Source: Sulfurimonas sp. (GTDB lineage Bacteria > Campylobacterota > Campylobacteria > Campylobacterales > Sulfurimonadaceae). Taken from it: a DNA stretch of 9,140 bases. The stretch is from assembly GCA_015487435.1 (NCBI GenBank), contig WFPU01000207.1, positions 1 to 9,140 of the forward strand, written 5' to 3'. The position numbers and the translations under genes are program-made. This document shows, in pieces, positions 1 to 5,900 of this stretch (position 1 is the stretch's first letter; every line of letters starts with the position of its first letter). The notes beneath the pieces were generated by a model, which ran no database searches, had not been told where the DNA came from, and worked only from the letters and a program-made list of their open reading frames with translations.

Positions 1-42
1 ATCATATTTTTACCTTAACTTAATAAATAATTTTAAATACCT

Positions 43-48
43 TATAAT
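43..48 (+). promoter_or_regulatory. Weak candidate -10 box, upstream of yggS
   Basis: A TATAAT hexamer lies about 195 bases before yggS. It has neither the T-tract nor the extended TG usually seen at Campylobacterota promoters. In DNA this AT-rich such a match can arise by chance. It may be a second, distal yggS promoter or nothing. Confidence 0.2.
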
Positions 49-100
49 AGCATAGATTAAAATATACTTTTTATTTTCTAAAAACTTATTGCTATGTTAT

Positions 101-113
101 TTTTTGATATAAT
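101..113 (+). promoter_or_regulatory. Candidate sigma70 promoter of yggS
   Basis: A perfect TATAAT (108-113) is preceded by TTTTTGA, giving the T-run plus GATATAAT pattern typical of Campylobacterota housekeeping promoters, which commonly lack a -35 box. Transcription would start near 120, leaving a leader of about 120 bases before the yggS ATG. The rest of 1-241 shows no gene, no clear terminator and no structured RNA. Confidence 0.5.
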
Positions 114-241
114 TCTATTAATTTTAAAATAAATCCCTACTAACTAGTAAAAAATATATGAGAAAATTGGAACTTAAAACTACTTAAAATAGGTTTGTTT
201 AGAGATTTAATAAATGATATTAATAGATTGATTGGATAATA

Positions 242-916
242 ATGAACGAAACAGAATACAAAATACAAATAGATGATGTAATAAGACGTGTTGAAACTGC
301 TCGTGTAAGAGTTAGTGGACACCATATCGTAAAGATTGTAGCAGTGAGTAAATACTCAACTATTGATGAGATACAAAAGCTATATAACATTGGTCAAAGA
401 GCTTTTGGTGAGAACAAAGTACAAGATTTAAAAGTAAAGTCTGCTGAACTCGATGAGCTTCCACTTGAGTGGCACTTTGTAGGTAATCTTCAAAAAAACA
501 AGATAAATAATCTGCTTGATCTCAACCCTACTCTATTTCATGCGCTTAATTCAATAGAGTTAGCAAATGAACTACAAAAAAAGTTAGAAGCTAAAAATAT
601 GACACTAGATGCCCTACTTCAAATAAACTCTGCAAAAGAGGAATCTAAACATGGTGTTATGCCAGAAGATGCTCTAAATATCTATAAAGAGATTCAAGAC
701 ACATGTTCAAATATTAATCTTAAAGGTGTTATGAGTATTGGCGCTCATTCTGAGGATTATAAAGTAGTTAAAAAAAGTTTTGAAACCACTTTTGATATCT
801 ACAAACAACTTAAGGGTGCTACAATTTGTTCTATGGGGATGAGTGGAGATTTTGAATTAGCTATTGAGTGTGGATCTAACATGGTTAGACTAGGTTCTGT
901 AATGTTTAACAAATAG
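242..916 (+). CDS. yggS: YggS/PROSC-family PLP homeostasis protein
   Basis: This 224-residue protein belongs to the YggS/PLPBP family. These are cytoplasmic, single-domain TIM-barrel proteins that bind pyridoxal 5'-phosphate and help keep vitamin B6 and amino-acid pools balanced; no enzymatic reaction is established. Family signatures are all present: VAVSKYS with the PLP-binding lysine at K37, GENKVQD (56-62), WHFVGNLQKNK (77-87), and the phosphate-binding C-terminal stretch SMGMSGDFELAI (197-208) followed by GSNMVRLGS (211-219). Length is normal for the family. The ATG at 242 is chosen because an in-frame TAG lies just upstream at 224-226 with no other start between; the ribosome binding site is poor (only GGAT nearby). 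It is monocistronic here: a small hairpin and a convergent operon follow. In many proteobacteria yggS sits beside pilT or proC; here pilT is about 2.9 kb away with other genes between. Confidence 0.95.
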   Translation: MNETEYKIQIDDVIRRVETARVRVSGHHIVKIVAVSKYSTIDEIQKLYNIGQRAFGENKVQDLKVKSAELDELPLEWHFVGNLQKNKINNLLDLNPTLFHALNSIELANELQKKLEAKNMTLDALLQINSAKEESKHGVMPEDALNIYKEIQDTCSNINLKGVMSIGAHSEDYKVVKKSFETTFDIYKQLKGATICSMGMSGDFELAIECGSNMVRLGSVMFNK

Positions 917-935
917 TAAAATTATAAATACTTTA

Positions 936-958
936 GATGGTGGAGTATTTTCACCATT
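936..958. terminator. Candidate hairpin between convergent genes
   Basis: ATGGTG (937-942) pairs with CACCAT (952-957), giving a 6-bp stem extendable by G-T wobbles at both ends, with a 7-9 base loop. It sits in the 60-base gap between the 3' ends of yggS (+) and the recombinase gene (-), where a bidirectional terminator would be expected. Neither side carries a strong U-tract, although the minus-strand exit is T-rich. Termination is plausible but weakly supported. Confidence 0.35.
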
Positions 959-976
959 GAAAAAATTCATAGAGGA

Positions 977-1807
977 CTAAGCAAAAGGATGACACACTTG
1001 TACAGTTTCGCTAAGGTGTTGTTTTTGAATATGTGTATATATCTGTGTTGTAAGCAAAGAAGCATGTCCTAACAACTCTTGAACAACTCTCAAATCAGCC
1101 CCACCTGTTATTAATGACGTAGCGTATGAGTGACGAAGCACATGTGGTGATACACCTAAATACTTTTGTATTATTTTATATGCAGATATACGACTTAATT
1201 TTTTACCACTATAGTTGCACCAAACAAAATCATTATCATATTTTGATTCGCTAAGATAATCAGAGATAGCTTTTATAGCAATACTAGCTATTGGGATTAG
1301 TCTTTCCTTATCACCTTTAGCATGACGAACAAGTAACCACTCACCATCAATATCTTCTTCTTTTAACTCCAAACATTCGCTAATTCTTACCCCAGTTGCA
1401 TATAAAAAAAGAATAAGTGCGTAATCACGACGACCAAGCCATGAACTTCTGTCACATAAATTTGCACCAGCCATAATTTGTTCTACTGATAAAAATTTTG
1501 GTAACAGCTTCGGGATTTTTGCTGATTTTAATTTAGTTTTTTCATTTATAAATTCACTTTTATAGCAAAAATCAAAAAATGAATTAATGGAAGATAGTTT
1601 ACGGTTTAGTGTCCTTTTATTTTCATATTTAGATAAAATATTTAAAAGAGAGTTGGAATCTATCTTTATCAAAGGCTTTTTATATTCAGCCTCTATTGAG
1701 GACAAGTCACTTTTATAAGCAGAAATACTTTTTTTATTTAATGCTTTGTTTATACTTATGTATTCTAAAAAAGCATCAAGCTCATTACTCAACTGAGATG
1801 AATTCAT
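977..1807 (-). CDS. Xer-type tyrosine recombinase
   Basis: This 276-residue protein is a tyrosine site-specific recombinase with the XerC/XerD layout. Residues about 1-100 form the SAM-like core-binding domain and about 105-276 the catalytic domain. The full catalytic set is visible: R141 (ATGVRISECLEL), K164 (HAKGDKERL), H222 and R225 (SPHVLRHSYAT), H248 (LLGHASLLTT) and the nucleophile Y258 (QIYTHI). Such enzymes act at dif sites to resolve chromosome dimers. The length is slightly below XerC/XerD (about 298) and well below the XerH of Helicobacter and Campylobacter (about 350-360), so I do not assign the name xerH, xerC or xerD. The ATG overlaps the end of the upstream lipoprotein gene by 23 bases, has no clear ribosome binding site, and is probably translationally coupled to it. 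No integrase-associated att repeats or mobile-element genes surround it, which favours a housekeeping role over an integron or phage role. I did not recognise a dif site in the window. Confidence 0.9.
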   Translation of the reverse strand: MNSSQLSNELDAFLEYISINKALNKKSISAYKSDLSSIEAEYKKPLIKIDSNSLLNILSKYENKRTLNRKLSSINSFFDFCYKSEFINEKTKLKSAKIPKLLPKFLSVEQIMAGANLCDRSSWLGRRDYALILFLYATGVRISECLELKEEDIDGEWLLVRHAKGDKERLIPIASIAIKAISDYLSESKYDNDFVWCNYSGKKLSRISAYKIIQKYLGVSPHVLRHSYATSLITGGADLRVVQELLGHASLLTTQIYTHIQKQHLSETVQVCHPFA

Positions 1808-2780
1808 CGTTTATATAAAATGTTTTTTCATCTACATAGATATATCCATCATCCACATCTACTTCATAAATATCATACTTCAATAAATCTTTTGATAGCT
1901 CTATTAGATAACCCTCTTTTTCAAGAGCATAAATTTTATCATTATGAGATATTAAACCCAAAAAATGTGCAAAAGAAAATTTTGCTTTTGCATTAATTTG
2001 CAAGTCAGGTGTTAATGAGATAATCTCACCTTGTTTTGTAGTTATGTAAATATTTTGATTGTCATATATTGCATCACGAATCTCATAATCAACTCTAATC
2101 TCTTTAAGTCCAAAAGAGAGTATTTTTGAACCAGTTGCTGCTATTAGTTTATCATCAATCACGTTAAAGTATATAATGTTATTAAAATTTTCTTCAGATG
2201 AAACTATGATACTTCTAAGTTTCTTTTTTAACTTGGTATTAACAATTACCACTTTTCCATCAAGAGTTAAAAATAAAACTAAATCATTCATAAAATAAGG
2301 TTTTACTATTTTAGAATTTACAACTATTGGAGCTGTGCCTTGTTCTTTTAAAAGTAACTCTTTAGTTGAGATAGAATAAAGTGCCATCTCATTATCTGCA
2401 AATAAAACTGCTAAAATATCATCTTTTACACTAGCTATAGCTATAGTTTTTTTAAGATTAAATCTCTCAATCATTTCACTATCGCTAATATATGAAAGAG
2501 TTAAATTTCCATCAATAGTAGCATTAATAATCCAATCATCACTCTTTGAAATAAATCTATTTGCATTATCTATCTCTATATCTATTATTTTACCAGCAGT
2601 AAATATTTTTTTATTTTCTAATAGAGCCCCATCAAGGTTAGTATCTATAATTTCATACTCTAGCTCACCTGTATTTTCCCAATTACCAGTTGTATGCTCT
2701 GGTTCAAACACCTTTTTTGTGCTGCACCCACTAAATAATAGTGTAAAAACTATAATTGAAAATAAATATATTAAACGCAA
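1785..2780 (-). CDS. BamB-like beta-propeller lipoprotein
   Basis: This 331-residue protein starts with a lipoprotein signal: a hydrophobic segment (3-16) ending FSGC, with C19 as the lipidated cysteine, so the mature part is anchored on the periplasmic side of a membrane. The rest is beta-rich and contains a recurring short motif at about 40-residue spacing: DGNLTL (90-95), DNEMALY (129-135), DGKVVIV (174-180), GSKILSF (217-223), QGEIISL (250-256) and EGYLIEL (289-295). That is the look of a PQQ/WD-type propeller with at least six blades. Together with the YfgM-like gene directly upstream, this suggests a counterpart of BamB, the lipoprotein scaffold of the outer-membrane beta-barrel assembly complex; E. 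coli BamB has 392 residues and eight blades, so this one is shorter. The start is TTG, four bases after the upstream stop; an in-frame stop lies just before it and no other start precedes the signal peptide. BamB identity is inference; the lipoprotein and repeat structure are directly visible. Confidence 0.7.
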   Translation of the reverse strand: MRLIYLFSIIVFTLLFSGCSTKKVFEPEHTTGNWENTGELEYEIIDTNLDGALLENKKIFTAGKIIDIEIDNANRFISKSDDWIINATIDGNLTLSYISDSEMIERFNLKKTIAIASVKDDILAVLFADNEMALYSISTKELLLKEQGTAPIVVNSKIVKPYFMNDLVLFLTLDGKVVIVNTKLKKKLRSIIVSSEENFNNIIYFNVIDDKLIAATGSKILSFGLKEIRVDYEIRDAIYDNQNIYITTKQGEIISLTPDLQINAKAKFSFAHFLGLISHNDKIYALEKEGYLIELSKDLLKYDIYEVDVDDGYIYVDEKTFYINDEFISVE

Positions 2781-2784
2781 GTTT

Positions 2785-3381
2785 CTACTTTACACCAAAA
2801 TGTAAAAGTGCTAAAACAACACTTTTTAGTGAAGAATTTTGTGAAACTTTTTTTAATTCTGCATGAGCTTTATTTACTTCATTTTTATCTAAATACAGTA
2901 TCGCATTTTGAACTAAAGCTAAATCTTTATAAATAGCATCTTGTTTCATAGAATAATCTAGTAATTTATCACTATTATTAGTTCTAGATGCTACTTCATA
3001 GTTAGCTAAATCATTAACTAAAATAGTTTTAGAGGTACTTAAAGATTTTAACTTATCAATATCGTTTAATGTCACTGCTTGAGAATATAACCAAACATCA
3101 TATAAATTTGGACTTAATTGCTTCAAAGAAGTTTTTAAACTTTCATTATTTGTATCTATACTTAGTTTGGCTAAAACTGCGTTTGCTTCTTTAATTGTGC
3201 TTTGTTTGTTTGAATCATAAATTACATTAGAAACAACAAATAAAACGATAAGGACAATAGAGCCAATCATTAAGTTTTTATATTTTTTTACAAATTTTTC
3301 AGTTATAACAGCTTTCTCAAAAAATTTCTCTTCGGAATTTAATTCCTCTTTTACCATATTTATGTTTTGCTTTAAGCTCAA
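2785..3381 (-). CDS. YfgM-like membrane-anchored TPR-type protein
   Basis: This 198-residue protein has a charged cytoplasmic N-terminus (1-36), a single transmembrane helix (about 37-55, rich in I, L and V) and a helical periplasmic C-terminal part with degenerate TPR-like repeats, for example around LYDVWLYSQAV, DLANYEVA and LALVQNAILYL. Size, topology and helix placement match YfgM, an inner-membrane ancillary factor of the SecYEG translocon that cooperates with periplasmic chaperones in E. coli (TPR_21 family). The next gene downstream is a propeller lipoprotein, the same order as yfgM-bamB in E. coli, which strengthens the call. The start is TTG, favoured by an AAGGA six bases upstream; an internal ATG at residue 9 is the alternative and would lack this site. 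It is the first gene of a three-gene minus-strand operon. Sequence identity to YfgM is probably low, so the family call is moderate. Confidence 0.65.
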   Translation of the reverse strand: MSLKQNINMVKEELNSEEKFFEKAVITEKFVKKYKNLMIGSIVLIVLFVVSNVIYDSNKQSTIKEANAVLAKLSIDTNNESLKTSLKQLSPNLYDVWLYSQAVTLNDIDKLKSLSTSKTILVNDLANYEVASRTNNSDKLLDYSMKQDAIYKDLALVQNAILYLDKNEVNKAHAELKKVSQNSSLKSVVLALLHFGVK

Positions 3382-3387
3382 GTATAA

Positions 3388-3392
3388 TCCTT
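3388..3392 (-). promoter_or_regulatory. Ribosome binding site fixing a TTG start
   Basis: On the minus strand AAGGA lies six bases before the TTG at 3381-3379. It is the reason for choosing the non-ATG start of the YfgM-like gene over the ATG at codon 9. Confidence 0.65.
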
Positions 3393-3463
3393 AATTTATT
3401 GTCTAGTTTACTTTAGATGTAATATTACCCAATAGTTTGTTAAATTTTTATCAAAAAGACAAC

Positions 3464-3479
3464 TTTTTTTTGCTACAAT
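3464..3479 (+). promoter_or_regulatory. Promoter of gatC-pilT
   Basis: An eight-base T-run is followed by TG-C-TACAAT, an extended -10 element (TG at 3471-3472, TACAAT at 3474-3479) typical of Campylobacterota, with no recognisable -35. Transcription would begin near 3486, about 24 bases before the gatC ATG. It lies in the 128-bp divergent region shared with the yfgM-like operon, for which I could not pick a convincing promoter. Confidence 0.6.
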
Positions 3480-3509
3480 CAAGCTAAATTATGATTTATA
3501 AGGATATTT

Positions 3510-3800
3510 ATGCAAGTAGACGACGCACTTTTAACAAAGTTAGAAAAGCTATCTTTTTTAAAAGTTGATGGTAATAAACGTGAAGAAATCATAACTCAAC
3601 TTTCAGAAATAGTTAGTTTTGTGGATAACTTAAATGAATTAAATACAGATAACATCGATGATAAATTTGCTATGAATGATAGTGCTACATTTACAAGAGA
3701 AGATGTAGCTAGTTGTAATACAAAAATCAATGATGATATTATAAAGAATGCTCCTAATAGTTCTGATCACTTTTTTATAGTTCCAAAAATCATAGAATAA
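3510..3800 (+). CDS. gatC: Asp-tRNA(Asn)/Glu-tRNA(Gln) amidotransferase subunit C
   Basis: This 96-residue protein matches GatC in size and layout: an N-terminal helical segment (LLTKLEKLSFL, then IITQLSEIVSFVDNLNELNT) followed by an extended tail ending in the family-typical FFIVPKIIE. GatC is the small subunit that wraps and stabilises GatA and GatB. The GatCAB complex amidates Glu-tRNA(Gln), and where needed Asp-tRNA(Asn), in bacteria lacking the direct glutaminyl or asparaginyl synthetase route. The catalytic GatA and GatB genes are not in the window. The start is secure: AAGGA (3500-3504) lies five bases before the ATG, and a good promoter lies upstream. It is followed after 15 bases by pilT, so the two are probably co-transcribed. 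Confidence 0.92.
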   Translation: MQVDDALLTKLEKLSFLKVDGNKREEIITQLSEIVSFVDNLNELNTDNIDDKFAMNDSATFTREDVASCNTKINDDIIKNAPNSSDHFFIVPKIIE

Positions 3801-3815
3801 TTAAAAGGAGATTTC

Positions 3816-4907
3816 ATGATTAAAGAGCAAGTAGAAGAAAGACAAACAATCGATATTAAAAAACTACTAAAAAGCGCGCTTAAACTCGGATCGTCTGATT
3901 TACACTTAGTTGTTGGAAGTGAACCACAAATTCGTATTGATAAAGAGTTAAAACCTTTAAAACTTGATAAATTAACATCAAAAGATATTGATAATATCGC
4001 TAACTCCCTAATAAAAGAAAAACAAAAAAAAGAGTTTGAAGAACATAATGAATTAGATTTCAGTTTTACTCTTGATAATGTTGGTCGTTTTCGTGCTAAT
4101 TTTTATAAAACAAGAGATGGTACTGCATGTGCATTTCGTATGATTCCAATGGATGTACCTACACTTGATGAGTTTGGGAATAACCCTATTTTTAAAGAGT
4201 TAATAAAAAAAGAAAAAGGGCTTATTTTAGTTACAGGACCAACTGGTAGTGGTAAATCAACTACACTAGCATCTATGTTACATGAGATTAATCTAACTGA
4301 GCGTAAACACATTATTACTATTGAAGACCCAGTTGAGTTTGTACATAAAAACATTAATTGTCTTTTCTCTCAAAGAAATGTTGGTTCAGACACAAAATCA
4401 TTTGCTGCTGCAATAAAATATGCACTAAGACAAGATCCTGATATCATTTTAATTGGGGAGATGCGTGATGCTGAAACTATTGGTGCTGCACTAACTGCCG
4501 CTGAAACCGGTCACTTAGTTTTTGGAACACTACATACAAATTCTGCACCAGGAACTATAAACCGTATTATAGATGTGTTTGATTCTGCTAAAAAAGATCA
4601 AATTAGAGCTCAGCTTTCATCATCACTTGTAGCAGTAATTGCGCAATCACTAATACCAAGAATTGGTAGTGGGAAAGTAGCAACTCAAGAAATTATGATT
4701 TCAAATGCAGCTATTTCAAACCTTATTCGTGAAGATAAAGTTCATCAAATTTATTCACAGATGCAACTAAACCAAAATGAAACTGGGATGCGTACACAAA
4801 CTCAAGAGCTAATTGAACTTCTTCAAAAAAAGATAATTACAAAAGCAAATGCTATTCAAAACTCCAATAGAGTAGATGAAATAATAAATGTTATACATAA
4901 TTTATAA
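3816..4907 (+). CDS. pilT: PilT-family twitching motility ATPase
   Basis: This 363-residue protein is a PilT-type secretion ATPase, the hexameric cytoplasmic motor that depolymerises type IV pili and powers retraction for twitching, surface sensing or DNA uptake. An N-terminal PAS-like domain (about 1-110, with SSDLHLVVGSEPQIRI) precedes the RecA-like core. Visible motifs are Walker A GPTGSGKST (141-149, K147), the Asp-box region ITIEDPVEF (167-175), Walker B ILIGEMRD with catalytic E215, the His box GHLVFGTLHTN (232-242), and the retraction-associated C-terminal motif here AISNLIRE (299-306; AIRNLIRE in classic PilT), which separates PilT from PilB. Length is close to the usual 345-370. AAAGGAG (3804-3810) five bases before the ATG gives a strong start. 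It lies 15 bases after gatC and its last six bases overlap the end of the convergent midA. No other pilus gene is in the window. The paralogue PilU is an alternative but the size and motifs fit PilT better. Confidence 0.95.
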   Translation: MIKEQVEERQTIDIKKLLKSALKLGSSDLHLVVGSEPQIRIDKELKPLKLDKLTSKDIDNIANSLIKEKQKKEFEEHNELDFSFTLDNVGRFRANFYKTRDGTACAFRMIPMDVPTLDEFGNNPIFKELIKKEKGLILVTGPTGSGKSTTLASMLHEINLTERKHIITIEDPVEFVHKNINCLFSQRNVGSDTKSFAAAIKYALRQDPDIILIGEMRDAETIGAALTAAETGHLVFGTLHTNSAPGTINRIIDVFDSAKKDQIRAQLSSSLVAVIAQSLIPRIGSGKVATQEIMISNAAISNLIREDKVHQIYSQMQLNQNETGMRTQTQELIELLQKKIITKANAIQNSNRVDEIINVIHNL

Positions 4908-5900
4908 TGTTTTTCTAAACTTTATCATCTTAAATCGTTCACCCAAGAAGTTAGGCATTATTAACATTTTTGCTTTTTCTAACTCTTGTGTATATAGTTT
5001 TTCATCTACATTTTCTTTTAGCAATTTTAGTAATTCTAATATGCCCATATCAACAAGTGCTACCATCTGAGCTTTAAGTTCTATGAACTCTATACCAGCT
5101 TCTTCATAAGCATCTTTAAGATGAGCAAATGTTACATCATAAGTTATATCTGTATTTTTAAACAGTTCATCTCTTTTAATATTTTCATCGAAAAATGGAA
5201 TAACTTCATGTTTATCGTAAACTCTTATAGAAAAATCAGGTCGAGCACTCATCTCGCCATAATCAAAGCTCATAAACTCAAACTTATCAGATGCTAAACT
5301 CATCTCTTTGGCAAATTCTTCATAACCAACAGCTATTTCGCCCCTGTCTTTGTGATACTTATCTGCTTTTTCTTTTACCCATTCATTATCAACATCAAAT
5401 TCAACTTCATGCTCATTCACTCTTGCTGTTTTACCTTTATAAAAAAGTTCACAAGGAAATGCATCAAAAATTTCATTTGCTATAAAAAATGCATTTTTGC
5501 ATCTTAATTCACTTAAAGATTTATAGTGAGTTATTTTTACACCATCGCCAAAACTTTCTTTAAAATAGTTCTTTTGAAACTCCTGTAAGTCATCAAATTT
5601 TTCAATAATTACAAAATTTAAACTATCAAGTAAAGAGGGTCTAAGGGTATATATAAACTGGATTACATCAGCTAAAAAGTATCCATGGTGAGCGCCTATT
5701 TCACAAACAACACCATCTTTTTCTATATAACCGTCATCTACTAATGATATTATATGTTTAGCTATAGATCCTCCAAAAAACTGACTTGTACTAACAGCTG
5801 TATAAAAGTCACCCTCTTTACCTATTGTTTTATAACTTGTGTAGTAACCATCTTTACCATAGAGCCACTCACCCATATATTCGCTAAATAATTTAATCAT
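4902..5900 (-). CDS. midA: MidA/NDUFAF7-family SAM-dependent methyltransferase
   Basis: This protein belongs to the MidA/NDUFAF7 family (DUF185), class I SAM-dependent methyltransferases. The mitochondrial member dimethylates an arginine of the NDUFS2 (NuoD-type) subunit during complex I assembly; the bacterial role is presumed similar but unproven. Numbered from the start used here (332 residues), the signatures are GDFYTAVSTSQFFG (30-43), the SAM-binding strand CEIGAHHG (66-73) and NEIFDAFPCELF (142-153). The glycine-rich loop is atypical: the middle glycine of GxGxG is histidine. Start choice: an ATG 15 bases further upstream (5915) gives 337 residues but has no ribosome binding site, whereas the ATG at 5900 has GAGG nine bases before it and a smaller overlap (8 rather than 23 bases) with the tolC-like gene. 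It is the last gene of the argD-tolC-midA operon and meets pilT tail-to-tail. Confidence 0.88.
   Translation of the reverse strand: MIKLFSEYMGEWLYGKDGYYTSYKTIGKEGDFYTAVSTSQFFGGSIAKHIISLVDDGYIEKDGVVCEIGAHHGYFLADVIQFIYTLRPSLLDSLNFVIIEKFDDLQEFQKNYFKESFGDGVKITHYKSLSELRCKNAFFIANEIFDAFPCELFYKGKTARVNEHEVEFDVDNEWVKEKADKYHKDRGEIAVGYEEFAKEMSLASDKFEFMSFDYGEMSARPDFSIRVYDKHEVIPFFDENIKRDELFKNTDITYDVTFAHLKDAYEEAGIEFIELKAQMVALVDMGILELLKLLKENVDEKLYTQELEKAKMLIMPNFLGERFKMIKFRKTL

Noticed and set aside
140..325. Minus-strand 61-codon frame across the yggS start
   Set aside because: It overlaps the yggS leader and first codons, has low-complexity S/F/Y-rich content and no ribosome binding site.
977..1807. Integrase of a mobile element or prophage
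   Set aside because: No flanking att-like repeats, tRNA gene, excisionase or cargo genes are present, and the gene is embedded in an overlapping housekeeping operon.
3419..3428. Perfect 10-bp palindrome GTAATATTAC between the yfgM-like operon and gatC
   Set aside because: Short, purely AT-rich in its core and flanked by mismatches. It could be an operator for the minus-strand operon, but it is expected by chance in such DNA and I could not tie it to a promoter.
4103..4354. Minus-strand 83-codon frame inside pilT
   Set aside because: It is the shadow of the conserved PilT Walker A region and has no start signal.
4888..5070. Plus-strand 60-codon frame opposite the end of midA
   Set aside because: It is antisense to the well-supported midA gene and its F/S/N-rich composition reflects reverse-strand AT-rich coding DNA.
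5291..5485. Plus-strand 64-codon frame opposite midA
   Set aside because: It is antisense to conserved midA codons, with no promoter or ribosome binding site.
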